Shown piece by piece: positions 39,007 to 49,861 of a DNA stretch of 64,000 nt. The DNA comes from Mycetohabitans endofungorum. GTDB lineage: Bacteria > Pseudomonadota > Gammaproteobacteria > Burkholderiales > Burkholderiaceae. The stretch is taken from positions 434,001 to 498,000 of the forward strand of contig NZ_CP132744.1 of assembly GCF_037477895.1 (NCBI RefSeq). The letters run 5' to 3'. A program made the translations under genes and the position numbers. Within the stretch, counting starts at the first letter, position 1. Every line of letters begins with the position of its first letter. Under the pieces are notes generated by a model. The model saw nothing but the letters and a program-made list of their open reading frames with translations, did not search any database and was not told the origin of the DNA.

Positions 39007-39918
39007 TTACGATGGCACTGCTGCGGCGTTGTACGCGGATTCGATGGTGAACTCGCCGTCCTCGTTGGTGCTCAACACTGACTCGACGGTGGCCTTGCAC
39101 AGCGGCTCTCGCGCCTTGGCCGCCACGTCGGCAGGCACCGGCACGTTGACACTGCACAACAATTGGCCCGCCTGGAACATCGCCAGATCCCCCGGGGCAA
39201 AGCGCGTCCACGTTTCATTATCGGTGAGCGGCTGCGTCGCAATCACCGCAACGCGATCCTCTGGCGTCGTGTATTGCGCAAAGTCGATCGTGACGTCCGT
39301 GTCGATCAAGTGCGCGGTCGAGAACGGCCAGCTGCGCACGAGGTAATACAAATGGGTCGAGCAGTGGACGAACAATGCCTGCCCGTTGGACATCAAAAAG
39401 TTGAACACACCGTGCCGAGTGATCTCGCGTGTGGCCTGTGCCAATGCGTCGAATAGCTCGTTTAGCGGTGGGTGGGTGCTGGGAAAGCACTCGCGCAGGT
39501 GCTGCATGATCGCGCAGAACGCGAGCTCGCTGTCCGTCGTGCCGACCGGCAGGTACACGCCGCCGAGTGCTGGCGCATAGTCGCGCAGATCGCCGTTGTG
39601 CGCAAAGATCCAATGCCGGCCCCATAGCTCGCGCTGGAACGGATGACAGTTCTCCAGCACGATGCGACCCTGCGTGGCCTTGCGAATGTGTGCGATCGTG
39701 TTTTTCGACTTGATCGGGTATTGCTTGACCAGCTCGGCGATCGGCGAGGTCGCCGACGCCTGGTGGTCAATGAACAGCCGGCAGGCTTTGTCCTCGAAGA
39801 ACGCGATGCCGAAGCCATCGGCATGATGGTCAGTGACGCCGCCGCGCGCCGCGAAACCCGTGAACGAAAAGGTTACGTCCGTGGGCGCCGCGCAATTCAT
39901 TCCAAGCAGTTGGCACAT
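39007..39918 (-). CDS. Class II glutamine amidotransferase (YafJ-like)
   Basis: This 303-residue protein begins MCQLLGMN, exposing Cys2 as the N-terminal nucleophile after Met removal, as in class II amidotransferases. HHADGFGIAFFED, IAHIRKATQG and IFAHNGDLRDYAP are the glutamine-site segments. It is close to YafJ/EgtC-type proteins, whose acceptor substrate is often unknown. The start was placed at that MCQL. Confidence 0.9.
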   Translation of the reverse strand: MCQLLGMNCAAPTDVTFSFTGFAARGGVTDHHADGFGIAFFEDKACRLFIDHQASATSPIAELVKQYPIKSKNTIAHIRKATQGRIVLENCHPFQRELWGRHWIFAHNGDLRDYAPALGGVYLPVGTTDSELAFCAIMQHLRECFPSTHPPLNELFDALAQATREITRHGVFNFLMSNGQALFVHCSTHLYYLVRSWPFSTAHLIDTDVTIDFAQYTTPEDRVAVIATQPLTDNETWTRFAPGDLAMFQAGQLLCSVNVPVPADVAAKAREPLCKATVESVLSTNEDGEFTIESAYNAAAVPS

Positions 39919-40103
39919 GATGCGAGCACGCAATGCTTCGCGAGCGCGCTTAGCGCCCGCTACAATGATGTTTTTGAAGCATATCACCGAGCCCTGGGCC
40001 ACCCACGCCGAAACAGCGACGTATGCGTCGCCGCTTCGCATTCAATGCGTGGCCACGGGCGAGCCTTCGCATGCGTGATGCGCATGCTTAACTGCCGATC
40101 GAC

Positions 40104-41204
40104 ATGAACTCGTCCCAGTCCCATTCCACCGCAGCCGGCGTCGGCTCGTCGGGCGCCACTGCGCTGACTCTCGCCCGTCCCGATGATTGGCATTTGCACG
40201 TGCGTGACGGCGCGCTGCTCGAAGCGGTGCTGCCGCATACTGCCCGGCAGTTTGGCCGCGCGATCATCATGCCGAATCTGAAGCCGCCGGTCACCACGAC
40301 CGCGCAGGCCGGCGCTTATCGGCAGCGAATCCTTGCCGCGCGTCCCGCGCACGGCCCTGGTGCAGCGTTTGAGCCGCTGATGACGCTGTATCTGACCGAC
40401 AACACGTCGCCGGACGAAGTCCGGCGGGCTCGCGAAAGCGGCTTCGTGCATGGCGTGAAGCTGTATCCAGCCGGTGCGACGACCAACTCGGACGCCGGTG
40501 TCACGGATCTGCGCCACTGCACGGCTACGCTGGAGGCGATGCAGCAGACCGGCCTGCCGCTGCTGGTGCACGGCGAAGTGACAGACCCATCGATCGATGT
40601 GTTCGATCGCGAAAAGGTGTTTATCGACCGAGTGCTCGAGCCGTTGCGGCGCGATTTCCCTGCGCTCAAGGTGGTGTTCGAGCACATCACGACGCGCGAC
40701 GCCGCGCAGTATGTGCGCGACGCGGATGCAGCGTCGGGCACGCTGGGCGCAACGATTACCGCCCACCACTTGCTGCTGAATCGCAACGCGATGCTGGTCG
40801 GTGGCATCCGCCCGCATTATTACTGCCTGCCGGTGCTTAAGCGCGAGGCGCACCGCGTGGCGCTCGTCGAGGCGGCCACCTCGGGTCATCCGCGCTTTTT
40901 CCTCGGCACCGACAGCGCGCCGCATCCGAAGGGCCTGAAGGAGCACGCGTGCGGCTGTGCCGGTTGCTACACGGCGCTGCATGCGCTGGAGTTATACGCG
41001 CAGGCCTTTGACGAGGCCGGCGCCCTGGATCGGTTGGAAGGCTTTGCGAGCTTTTATGGCGCCGACTTCTATGGATTACCGCGTGCCACCGACACGGTGA
41101 CGCTCGAGCGCGCGAGTTGGACGTTGCCGGAGGCCATCGACGCAGGCGGCATCAGCGTGGTGCCGCTCAAGGCCGGCGAAGCGCTCGGCTGGAAGCTGCG
41201 CTGA
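40104..41204 (+). CDS. pyrC: Dihydroorotase
   Basis: PyrC closes carbamoyl-aspartate to dihydroorotate in pyrimidine synthesis. The 366-residue protein has the metal motif [10 protein letters not shown], the lysine expected to be carbamylated in HGVKLYPAG, the histidines of LVHGEV and EHITTRDA, and the catalytic Asp in LGTDSAPH. A short Ser-rich N-terminal extension precedes the domain. The DUF3025 gene follows within 6 bp. Confidence 0.95.
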   Translation: MNSSQSHSTAAGVGSSGATALTLARPDDWHLHVRDGALLEAVLPHTARQFGRAIIMPNLKPPVTTTAQAGAYRQRILAARPAHGPGAAFEPLMTLYLTDNTSPDEVRRARESGFVHGVKLYPAGATTNSDAGVTDLRHCTATLEAMQQTGLPLLVHGEVTDPSIDVFDREKVFIDRVLEPLRRDFPALKVVFEHITTRDAAQYVRDADAASGTLGATITAHHLLLNRNAMLVGGIRPHYYCLPVLKREAHRVALVEAATSGHPRFFLGTDSAPHPKGLKEHACGCAGCYTALHALELYAQAFDEAGALDRLEGFASFYGADFYGLPRATDTVTLERASWTLPEAIDAGGISVVPLKAGEALGWKLR

Positions 41205-41209
41205 CACGC

Positions 41210-42118
41210 ATGGCGGACATGTCACCGCTGCGCGAGGCCGTGGCGCGGATCGACTGGTCGCGACCGTGGTTCGAGCCGTTCCGGGCCCATGGGATGCGTT
41301 GGCAACGGGTGCTCGATACTCATGGGGCCGGCGCGTGGCTCAGCACGATGACGCAGGATGCCCAAGCGGCGTCGCTGTGCATCGGCGCTGGCCTGCCGCT
41401 GACCTTCGTGGCGCAGTCTCTGTTGCCGCCCGGCACGCGTTACGAAGCGCACATTGCTGCGACAGGTTGCGTGCCCACGCGCGATAATCTGCACGATTTC
41501 TTCAACGCGGCGAGTTGGTTTGCCTTTCCGCGGACCAAACTCGCCACGATTGGCTGCAGCATGGCCGAGGCGCGGCGGCAGGCAGGTGCGCCCGCGCCCG
41601 GCAACGGCAGGGGGCCGGTACGCGATGCGCTGACTCACTTTGACGAAAACGGCGCAATCTTTGTGACTTCCGATGGTTCGTTAGCTGAAGCGCTGCACGC
41701 TTTTGACTGGCGCCGTCTGTTTGTCGAGCATCGCCAGGCGTGGCCTGCGCGTTGTGCTGTATACGTGTACGGCCATGCGCTGCTGGAGAAGCTGCTCGCG
41801 CCGTATCGCGCATGCACTGCGCATGCATGGGTCTGCCAAGTCGAGCCGGACTGGTTCGATGCGCCCGCGGTGCAGCGTCAGGCCGACGTGGATGTCCGTG
41901 TCGCCGCGGCACTGGTCGATGATAACGTCGTCGAGTGCCCGCCACGGCAGGCGTCGCGCGAGCTTGCCCAAAAGGGCGGGGCGCTGACGATCGCGCGGTT
42001 TTCGCCGTTGCCTGTGCTGGGCGTGCCGGGCTGGTGGGCGGCCAACGCCAATCCGCGGTTCTACGCGGACACGTCGGTGTTCCGCAGCGGCCGGCGCGGG
42101 CCGCGCCACCCATGCTAA
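41210..42118 (+). CDS. DUF3025 family protein
   Basis: This 302-residue protein carries the DUF3025 landmarks RDNLHDFFNAASWFAFPRTK, LTHFDENGAIF and YVYGHALLEKL. The family is frequent beside pyrC in beta-proteobacteria, and its function is unknown. ATG 41210 is 5 bp after the pyrC stop, so it is probably co-transcribed. RNase P RNA starts about 15 bp after its stop. Confidence 0.9.
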   Translation: MADMSPLREAVARIDWSRPWFEPFRAHGMRWQRVLDTHGAGAWLSTMTQDAQAASLCIGAGLPLTFVAQSLLPPGTRYEAHIAATGCVPTRDNLHDFFNAASWFAFPRTKLATIGCSMAEARRQAGAPAPGNGRGPVRDALTHFDENGAIFVTSDGSLAEALHAFDWRRLFVEHRQAWPARCAVYVYGHALLEKLLAPYRACTAHAWVCQVEPDWFDAPAVQRQADVDVRVAAALVDDNVVECPPRQASRELAQKGGALTIARFSPLPVLGVPGWWAANANPRFYADTSVFRSGRRGPRHPC

Positions 42119-42131
42119 GATGATGGCTTGC

Positions 42132-42534
42132 AAAGTAGGCCAGACAGCCGCGGCTGCCGCGCATCGCGCGGGAGGCGAGGAAAGTCCGGACTCCACAGGG
42201 CAGGGTGATGGCTAACGGCCATCCGTGGCGACACGCGGAATAGGGCAACAGAAAGCAAACCGCCGATGGCCTGGCGCAAGCCGGGATCAGGTAAGGGTGA
42301 AATGGTGCGGTAAGAGCGCACCGCGGCTGCGGCGACGCAGTCCGGCACGGTAACCTCCACCCGGAGCAATTCCAAGTAGGCAGGCGTGCGTCGGCAGCAA
42401 GGCGCAAGGACGGGCCCCGTCTTGACCTGCGGGTAGGAAGCTTGAGCGCGTCAGCAATGGCGCGCCTAGAGGAATGGCTGTCACGCGTGCCGGGTAACCG
42501 GCGCACGCACAGAATCCGGCTTACCGGCCTGCTT
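42132..42534 (+). ncRNA. rnpB: RNase P RNA, bacterial type A
   Basis: The catalytic RNA of RNase P is recognised by GAGGAAAGTCCGG near 42177, the ACAGAAAGCAAACCGCC-like segment (CAACAGAAAGCAAACCG) near 42246, GGTAAGGGTGAAATGGTGCGG, and AGAGGAATGGCTGTCACG near 42470. The 5' part (AGTAGGCC) and 3' part (GGCCTGCTTT) can pair to form the closing helix. Ends are estimated from that pairing. Confidence 0.95.
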
Positions 42535-42558
42535 TGTTCCCTCCTTTCGCGACACGCG

Positions 42559-42981
42559 CTATGCGTCGACGATCTCGAACGAGTGCGTGAGTTCCGCGCT
42601 CTTGGCCAACATGATCGAGGCGGAGCAATACTTGTCGTGTGACAGGTTGATCGCGCGCTCCACGGTCGCCGGGTTCAAGTTCCGGCCGCTCACCGTGAAA
42701 TGGAAATGGATCTTCGTGAATACCTTCGGATCCTGGCTTGCCCGCTCGGCCTTCAGCGTGACGTTGCAGTCGACAATGTCCTGACGGCTTTTCTTCAAAA
42801 TCATCACGACGTCGTACGCTGTGCAGCCCCCGGTGCCCAGCAGAACTATTTCCATCGGTCGCGGGGCTAGGTTGCGGCCACCGCCTTCCGGGGCGCCATC
42901 CATTGCCACCATGTGGCCACTGCCCGTCTCGGCTACAAAAGCCATTCCGTCCTTGCCCAACCAGCTGACCTTGCATTCCAT
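42559..42981 (-). CDS. OsmC family protein
   Basis: This 140-residue OsmC/Ohr-fold protein has the two conserved cysteines of peroxide-reducing members (GTGGCTAYDVVMIL and SHDKYCSASIML). It resembles the YhfA-like subgroup more than classical OsmC. The start ATG 42981 (MECKVSWLGKDG) fits the family. It is convergent with rnpB. Confidence 0.9.
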   Translation of the reverse strand: MECKVSWLGKDGMAFVAETGSGHMVAMDGAPEGGGRNLAPRPMEIVLLGTGGCTAYDVVMILKKSRQDIVDCNVTLKAERASQDPKVFTKIHFHFTVSGRNLNPATVERAINLSHDKYCSASIMLAKSAELTHSFEIVDA

Positions 42982-43216
42982 TGCGCGTTTCCAGACTTGA
43001 GTTTTTGTACATTGTAACGAACGCGCACGAGCGCTGTCGCGCGTCGCTGCCGCGTGAGCGTCGCATCGGCCGACGCCAAGCAACGGGAACCCGCCGCTGT
43101 GGACCGAGCCGGTTGCGGACGGCGGCGAAATCGTCCTGGTTGTCCGGCGTCGTTAGGTGAAGCGCTCGTTTAGGCCGCAGTGTTGGCGAGAGATCATTAA
43201 CCTATTGATTGAAAGG

Positions 43217-43251
43217 AAATATTGGCTATTTATGGTGTGATTCCAATATTT
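43217..43251. repeat. 9-bp inverted repeat in the AT-rich intergenic region
   Basis: AAATATTGG (43217-43225) and CCAATATTT (43243-43251) are perfect complements separated by 17 bp. The 26-bp centre-to-centre spacing would suit a bound dimer; a hairpin is also possible. Confidence 0.6.
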
Positions 43252-43393
43252 TGTATGATGGCGGTGTGTTTAGCCACGTAGTTTTTCTTGCGGCTTATCA
43301 GCGTAAGTAAGTCCCATAACGTCGTCTATTGGTCGATGCACGCTTGCTCGACCTCTGCTTGTCTCCTCCACCTCCTCCTTTGGTGGATTGAAC

Positions 43394-43416
43394 CCGAACA
43401 TTGGTTCGGTTTTTTT
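43394..43416 (+). terminator. Orphan intrinsic terminator upstream of rplM
   Basis: CCGAAC (43394-43399) pairs with GTTCGG (43404-43409) around ATTG and is followed by seven T. No plus-strand protein gene precedes it within 800 bp except rnpB. Confidence 0.7.
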
Positions 43417-43470
43417 CACCATTATGTGGGCTAGGTTAGGGCTAGGGTAGCACCTGGCCTGAAAACCCTT

Positions 43471-43476
43471 TATAAT
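43471..43476 (+). promoter_or_regulatory. Probable -10 element of the rplM-rpsI operon
   Basis: A perfect TATAAT lies 117 bp before the rplM start, in AT-rich DNA. The -35 at 17 bp (TAGCAC) is poor. The long leader could hold an autoregulatory structure. Confidence 0.45.
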
Positions 43477-43592
43477 TTAAAACTTTTCCGAAAATGCCCG
43501 CGGAAGAAGAATCAGGGAGAGCCTGCACCGCGCCATGATGCGCATCCACAAGCAGGACCACAGAAGGGCAGAGTATCTCATTTGGATCGATC

Positions 43593-44021
43593 ATGAAGAC
43601 GTTTTCCGCCAAAGCCCACGAGGTGAAGCGCGAATGGTACGTGATTGACGCGACGGACAAGGTCCTCGGCCGTGTCGCCAGCGAAGTGGCACGCCGCCTT
43701 CGCGGCAAGCACAAGCCGGAGTTCACGCCGCACGTCGATACCGGCGATTTCATCATCGTCGTCAATGCTGGCAAGCTGAAGGTCACTGGCAACAAGACGA
43801 CCGATAAGAAGTATTACCGTCACTCGGGCTATCCGGGCGGCATTTATGAAACGACTTTTGGCAAGATGCAGGAGCGTTTCCCGGGCCGTGCACTTGAGAA
43901 GGCCGTCAAGGGCATGCTGCCGAAGGGCCCGCTCGGCTACGCGATGATCAAGAAGCTGAAGGTCTACGCGGACGCGACGCACCCGCACACCGCACAACAA
44001 CCGAAGGCGCTCGAGATCTAA
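43593..44021 (+). CDS. rplM: 50S ribosomal protein L13
   Basis: The 142-residue protein matches L13: [38 protein letters not shown] and [15 protein letters not shown] are characteristic. It is followed 12 bp later by rpsI, the conserved L13-S9 pair. Confidence 0.98.
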   Translation: MKTFSAKAHEVKREWYVIDATDKVLGRVASEVARRLRGKHKPEFTPHVDTGDFIIVVNAGKLKVTGNKTTDKKYYRHSGYPGGIYETTFGKMQERFPGRALEKAVKGMLPKGPLGYAMIKKLKVYADATHPHTAQQPKALEI

Positions 44022-44033
44022 GGAGCCAGTCAG

Positions 44034-44426
44034 ATGATCGGAAATTGGAACTACGGTACCGGCCGCCGCAAGAGCGCAGTGGCTCGCGTGTTTATCAAGG
44101 CTGGCAAGGGCGACATCGTCGTCAACGGCAAGCCCATCGCCGACTACTTCTCGCGCGAGACGTCGCTGATGATCGTGCGTCAGCCACTGGATCTAGTGAA
44201 CCACGCGAACACGTTCGACATCAAGGTCAACGTGGTCGGTGGCGGCGAAACTGGCCAGGCTGGCGCCGTGCGTCACGGTATCACTCGTGCGCTGATCGAC
44301 TACGATGCGACGCTGAAGCCGACGTTGTCGAACGCTGGCTTCGTGACGCGCGATGCACGTGAAGTCGAGCGTAAGAAGGTAGGTTTGCACAAGGCACGTC
44401 GTCGCAAGCAGTTCTCCAAGCGCTAA
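44034..44426 (+). CDS. rpsI: 30S ribosomal protein S9
   Basis: The 130-residue protein shows [20 protein letters not shown] and the C-terminal [17 protein letters not shown] tail that reaches the decoding centre. AAGGAG at 44021-44026 precedes the start. A strong terminator follows 62 bp after the stop. Confidence 0.98.
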   Translation: MIGNWNYGTGRRKSAVARVFIKAGKGDIVVNGKPIADYFSRETSLMIVRQPLDLVNHANTFDIKVNVVGGGETGQAGAVRHGITRALIDYDATLKPTLSNAGFVTRDAREVERKKVGLHKARRRKQFSKR

Positions 44427-44487
44427 GCGAGCGCGTGCGCCGCGATGGACCGGCGCGCAGGTTCACCTGCAGGCGTCGGCATCGTGC

Positions 44488-44522
44488 AAAAAACCGCGGA
44501 TCAGCCGATCCGCGGTTTTTTT
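44488..44522 (+). terminator. Strong, near-symmetric terminator after rpsI
   Basis: AAAAAACCGCGGATC pairs with GATCCGCGGTTTTTT around AGCC and ends in seven T. The A-run on the 5' arm means it could also work on the other strand. Confidence 0.92.
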
Positions 44523-44526
44523 CTTG

Positions 44527-44547
44527 GTGCGCCCAGCATGGGCGCAC
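44527..44547. repeat. Perfect hairpin between rpsI terminator and the erpA repeats
   Basis: GTGCGCCC (44527-44534) and GGGCGCAC (44540-44547) are perfect 8-bp arms around AGCAT. There is no T-tract, so it is not a terminator; its role is unknown. Confidence 0.6.
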
Positions 44548-44550
44548 TTC

Positions 44551-44592
44551 TGTGGATGCAAGTCCCTGTTCTGCGGATGCAAGTCCCTGTTG
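44551..44592. repeat. Two tandem 21-bp direct repeats upstream of erpA
   Basis: The 17-bp core GGATGCAAGTCCCTGTT occurs at 44554-44570 and 44575-44591, exactly 21 bp apart, two helical turns. Both are just upstream of a TAGAAT (44629-44634) that may be the erpA -10. Confidence 0.75.
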
Positions 44593-44662
44593 ATTTCAGG
44601 GCCTTCGGCACGATGTTCAGAACAGTCCTAGAATAGCGTTAAAGGCATTTTTGGAGAACTCG

Positions 44663-45028
44663 ATGGACGCTGTGACCGATACCCCTGTGACCGAAATGCC
44701 GGCCCCGCTCGTCTTCACGGATGCAGCCGCCGACAAGGTCAAACAGCTGATCGATGAAGAAGGCAACCCAGAACTGAAGCTGCGCGTGTTCGTGCAAGGC
44801 GGCGGCTGCTCGGGATTTCAATACGGCTTTACGTTCGACGAGGAAGTCAACGAGGATGACACCGTGATGGACAAGAACGGCGTCCGGCTGTTGATCGACT
44901 CGATGAGCTACCAGTACCTGTTGGGCGCGGAAATCGACTACAAGGACGATTTGACCGGCGCGCAATTCGTGATCAAGAACCCGAACGCGACCACCACCTG
45001 CGGCTGCGGCTCGTCATTCTCGGTGTAA
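44663..45028 (+). CDS. erpA: Iron-sulfur cluster insertion protein ErpA
   Basis: This 121-residue A-type carrier delivers Fe-S clusters to apoproteins. The three conserved cysteines are in [13 protein letters not shown] and near the C-terminus in [16 protein letters not shown] at 44653-44656 places the start at ATG 44663; a TTG at 44651 is in frame but unlikely. Confidence 0.95.
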   Translation: MDAVTDTPVTEMPAPLVFTDAAADKVKQLIDEEGNPELKLRVFVQGGGCSGFQYGFTFDEEVNEDDTVMDKNGVRLLIDSMSYQYLLGAEIDYKDDLTGAQFVIKNPNATTTCGCGSSFSV

Positions 45029-45178
45029 GCGTTCACTACCGAAATATAAGCGCATACTTGCCAAAATAAGTTGGCCGGCCCATCACGAGTCGGTTCACTA
45101 CGAGGGCGGATCAGCTCCCGTTGTCGTTTGCACACCGCCGCTGACGCATGCCGCCGAGAACTACGCAAGCGACACAGC

Positions 45179-46409
<1,231 letters not shown>

Positions 46410-46443
46410 GCCGCGGCGGCGTTGCTGCCAGGCTGTATTGCTG

Positions 46444-47700
46444 TCATTGTGATGCGACGCGCGGTGGCAGGACGTCGTTGTCGATCAACAAATTAGCCGA
46501 GTATCGCTCGAACGCGTGTAGCGTGGCGCCACGCAATGACGCGGGTTGACCGACCGATGCCGCGAGCGGATTGACATGGCGGCCTTGGTGCCGCACCTCA
46601 TAGTGCAAATGGGGGCCGGTCGCCCAGCCGGTGCTGCCAACGTAGCCGATCACATCGCCGCGTGCGATTTTCGCACCGGTTTTCAGTTTCGGTGGGATTC
46701 GCGACAGGTGGGCATACACAGTCTCATAGTGCTGAGCATGGCGTACCACGATCGTCTTGCCATACCCGTGCCGCCACCCCGCGAATGCGACAGTTCCGGC
46801 CCCGCTTGCCCGCACCGGTGTGCCGCGTGGCGCGGCCCAATCCACGCCGCTGTGGAACGCGCGGCGTTTGGAAATCGGATGCACGCGCTCGCCGAAGCGC
46901 GACGACAGTCGGGCGCTGGCAACGGGACGCGGATCGAGCCCGCGCTGCAGCGAGTGCCCGTTGGCGGCATAGAAGTGGCCGCCGCGCTTGCTCGGCGGAC
47001 GGTACCAGATGGCACGCACGGGCGCGGTGCCGACGGCATGGACCTCGAGGACGAGGATGCGTCGAGTGCGGGATGACTCGCCGGCCGCTGCGCCCAGTAG
47101 CACGCGGTAGCGCTGTCCGCGCAACGGGCCGGCCAGCGCGCGCATGGTCGGCAGCGCATCGAGCGCTGCGTCGATCGAGCTGCTCAATACGCCGGCTTGT
47201 CGCATCGCGCTGGCGAACTGGCTGTCGAGCGCGCCCGAGAACACGCGCTCGGATGGGGTGGTAGCGCGGTGTGGCTCGTCCAGCCGTAGGGGGCTGGCAC
47301 TTGACAGCGCGCCGGCCGCTTGTGGCGGATGTTCCGCGGCGAATGTCTCGGTAGCGGCGCTGGCTGGGGGCGCAGAAGTGGCCAGCGCGGCGGCCACGTA
47401 ATCGCCATACGGGCCTAGCGCCGTGCTGCGCCAACTGATGGCGCGCAACATGCTGCTGTTGACCTGGGCTTGCGTGGCCGCTGAGCGCGCCGACGTGTAT
47501 GCCGAATGCGCCGGTATCGCGAGCGCGGATATCACAGCGGGAGCGTACGGGATCGTGCGTGCGATCGTTACGCTCAAGCTCACGGACGCGGCGGCGATCG
47601 GGTGAATGATCGCTTGATGGCGCCGCGCGGCGAAGTGACGCAGCGATACGGTGCCGCTGCGCGCGAGTGCAAAAACCTGCCGGAAGCAGTACCACATCAC
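46444..47700 (-). CDS. M23 family metallopeptidase (LytM/peptidoglycan DD-metalloendopeptidase-like)
   Basis: This 418-residue protein carries a C-terminal M23 domain with [18 protein letters not shown] (HxxxD zinc ligands) and [12 protein letters not shown] (HxH). [20 protein letters not shown] lies between them. The N-terminal part has hydrophobic stretches and an Ala/Ser-rich low-complexity region, then an OapA/LysM-like linker domain. It probably cuts peptidoglycan cross-links in the periplasm. The N-terminal start is not certain. It diverges from tyrS. Confidence 0.9.
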   Translation of the reverse strand: MMWYCFRQVFALARSGTVSLRHFAARRHQAIIHPIAAASVSLSVTIARTIPYAPAVISALAIPAHSAYTSARSAATQAQVNSSMLRAISWRSTALGPYGDYVAAALATSAPPASAATETFAAEHPPQAAGALSSASPLRLDEPHRATTPSERVFSGALDSQFASAMRQAGVLSSSIDAALDALPTMRALAGPLRGQRYRVLLGAAAGESSRTRRILVLEVHAVGTAPVRAIWYRPPSKRGGHFYAANGHSLQRGLDPRPVASARLSSRFGERVHPISKRRAFHSGVDWAAPRGTPVRASGAGTVAFAGWRHGYGKTIVVRHAQHYETVYAHLSRIPPKLKTGAKIARGDVIGYVGSTGWATGPHLHYEVRHQGRHVNPLAASVGQPASLRGATLHAFERYSANLLIDNDVLPPRVASQ

Positions 47701-47835
47701 GTAAAATCCAGTTCTTGCACGAGAAAAGCGACGGCCTTGAGGGTTGTTTGAGGCAGGGTTGCGAGGTGCGGCGCGTGACGAGCGCCGCCGTGCCGCTCGT
47801 GATTCGATGACAGTTTCGTGAAAAGTTCCCGCCTA

Positions 47836-49080
47836 ATGAGTACCGAGTCCAGCGTTGCCGGGTCGTCCCTGACCATTACCGATGAAGTCCGTGCCGCACT
47901 GGCGATAGCGCGTCGTGGTTGCGACGAGTTGCTGATCGAGGACGAGTTTGCGCAGAAACTGGCAAGGAGCGCGCAAACTGGCAAGCCATTGCGCATCAAG
48001 CTCGGGCTCGACCCGACCGCGCCGGACATCCACATCGGACACACCGTGGTGCTCAATAAGATGCGCCAGTTGCAGGACCTGGGTCATACCGTTATTTTCC
48101 TGATTGGCGACTTCACGTCGTTGATCGGCGATCCGTCTGGACGCAATCAGACGCGCCCGCCGCTCACCCGCGAGCAAATCGAGGCCAATGCGAAGACTTA
48201 TTTCGAACAGGCCGCGCTGGTGCTCGATCGCGAAAAGACCGAGATCCGCTACAACAGCGAATGGTCAATGCCGCTGGGCGCCGACGGCATGATCAAGCTT
48301 GCGTCACGCTACACCGTGGCGCGGATGCTCGAGCGTGACGACTTCACCAAGCGGTTCCAGAGCGGCGTGCCGATCTCGATCCATGAATTCCTGTATCCCC
48401 TGATGCAAGGGTATGACTCGGTCGCGCTGCAATCGGATCTCGAGTTGGGTGGCACCGATCAGAAGTTCAATCTGCTGGTGGGCCGCGAGTTGCAGAAGCA
48501 GTATGGTCAGGAGCCGCAGTGCATCCTGACGATGCCGCTGCTCGAAGGGCTGGACGGCGTCGATAAGATGTCCAAGTCCAAGAACAACTACGTCGGTATC
48601 AGCGAGAAGCCGTCCGACATGTTCGGCAAGCTAATGAGCATCTCGGACACGCTGATGTGGCGTTACTTTGAGCTGCTTTCGTTCCGTAGCCTCGAGGAGA
48701 TTGCAGACTTCAAGCGGCAGGTGCAGGCCGGCCGCAACCCACGTGAGCTGAAGGTGCTGCTTGCGCAGGAAATCGTCGCTCGTTTTCACTCGCAGGCCGA
48801 TGCGCAGCGCGCGCTAGAGGATTTCAATCATCGTGCGAAGGGCGGGGTGCCTGACGATATTCCGGAAATGGCGTTGAGTGGCGCGCCGCTGCCAATCGGG
48901 CAATTGCTGAAGCAAGCTGGCCTGGTGCCGTCCACCAGCGAGGCATTGCGCAACATCGAACAGTCCGGCGTGAAGATCGACGGCACGACGATCACCGACA
49001 AAGGGCTGAAGCTTGAGGCAGGCGTGTATGTCGTGCAGGTCGGCAAACGGCGTTTTGCGCGCGTGACACTGCGCGCTTAG
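47836..49080 (+). CDS. tyrS: Tyrosine-tRNA ligase
   Basis: This 414-residue class I synthetase has the HIGH motif in [14 protein letters not shown] and the KMSKS motif in [20 protein letters not shown] marks the TyrZ-like bacterial group. The C-terminal S4 domain ([20 protein letters not shown]) binds tRNA. ATG 47836 gives the natural N-terminus; an in-frame GTG lies 18 bases upstream. dtd follows 46 bp later. Confidence 0.96.
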   Translation: MSTESSVAGSSLTITDEVRAALAIARRGCDELLIEDEFAQKLARSAQTGKPLRIKLGLDPTAPDIHIGHTVVLNKMRQLQDLGHTVIFLIGDFTSLIGDPSGRNQTRPPLTREQIEANAKTYFEQAALVLDREKTEIRYNSEWSMPLGADGMIKLASRYTVARMLERDDFTKRFQSGVPISIHEFLYPLMQGYDSVALQSDLELGGTDQKFNLLVGRELQKQYGQEPQCILTMPLLEGLDGVDKMSKSKNNYVGISEKPSDMFGKLMSISDTLMWRYFELLSFRSLEEIADFKRQVQAGRNPRELKVLLAQEIVARFHSQADAQRALEDFNHRAKGGVPDDIPEMALSGAPLPIGQLLKQAGLVPSTSEALRNIEQSGVKIDGTTITDKGLKLEAGVYVVQVGKRRFARVTLRA

Positions 49081-49126
49081 AGCAACGGACAACCCGACGA
49101 CAGCCGAACCATAGCGAGGACTTGCA

Positions 49127-49588
49127 TTGATCGCATTGATCCAACGGGTTGCGCGAGCCAGCGTGCAAGTCGATGCGCAGGTGATCGGCGCGATCGGCCC
49201 CGGGCTGCTCGCGCTGGTCTGCGCGGAACGCGGCGACTGCGAGGCTACAGCGGACAAGCTGCTCAACAAGCTGCTGGGTTATCGCGTATTCAGCGATACA
49301 CAGGGCCGGATGAACCTGTCCGTGCGGAACATCGACGGTGCCGGCGGCGCAGGCGGGCTGTTGATCGTGTCGCAGTTCACGCTGGCGGCTGATACGAATA
49401 GCGGCTTGCGCCCCAGCTTTACCCCCGCCGCACCACCGGACGAAGGCAGGCGGTTGTACAACTATTTCGTCGCCCGTGCGCGGCAGCAGCATCCCATCGT
49501 CCAGACCGGTGAATTTGGCGCCGCGATGCAGGTATCGTCGGTCAACGATGGTCCGGTAACCTTTTGGCTGCGCGTGCCGGCCGCATGA
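49127..49588 (+). CDS. dtd: D-aminoacyl-tRNA deacylase
   Basis: Dtd removes D-amino acids mischarged on tRNA, notably D-Tyr, which fits its place after tyrS. The 153-residue protein has [17 protein letters not shown] and the cross-subunit motif NDGPVTFWL. The start is TTG 49127 (MIALIQRV in the family), supported by GCGAGGA at 49114-49120. No nearby in-frame ATG exists. Confidence 0.94.
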   Translation: MIALIQRVARASVQVDAQVIGAIGPGLLALVCAERGDCEATADKLLNKLLGYRVFSDTQGRMNLSVRNIDGAGGAGGLLIVSQFTLAADTNSGLRPSFTPAAPPDEGRRLYNYFVARARQQHPIVQTGEFGAAMQVSSVNDGPVTFWLRVPAA

Positions 49589-49597
49589 CTTGAGTGA

Positions 49598-49810
49598 TCA
49601 AGCACGCCGGCGAGTGCCCGCGGATGCCATGCCTGTAGCAATCATGCGCTGGATGCCGCTAATCATCATTGACGTGAAGTCGGCATGCCCTGTCCAGTAC
49701 ACTGCCTGCGGGCCGAACAGCCTCGGATTGTCCGGCGGTGATGAATAGTCGATCGCGGGGCCTTTGCCGCTCGTGAGTTCAGTGACGCCGGCCGCTACGC
49801 GCCGGCGCAG
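49598..49810 (-). pseudogene. Remnant of an MpaB/DUF2236-type oxygenase gene
   Basis: Seventy codons between two stops encode RRRVAAGVTELTSGKGPAID and DNPRLFGPQAVYWTGHADFT then MMISGIQRMIATGM. This resembles the start of MpaB/DUF2236 proteins, where LFGPxxVxWxxHAD leads into the conserved domain. There is no start codon, and the rest of the domain is missing because dtd ends at 49588. It is best seen as a 5' relic. Confidence is moderate, resting on motif likeness alone. Confidence 0.5.
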
Positions 49811-49861
49811 TCAGTTCAGTATGCCGTTGGCCAGCCCACAAATGCGCACCACGCAGATCGG

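Larger units (their letters stand above)
42982..43592. other. Long intergenic region before rplM, with inverted repeat and orphan terminator
   Basis: No protein gene is supported. The region holds a 9-bp inverted repeat (43217-43251), a TATGAT at 43254-43259, a good plus-strand terminator (43394-43416) and a TATAAT at 43471-43476. A small RNA ending at the terminator is possible. Confidence 0.5.
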
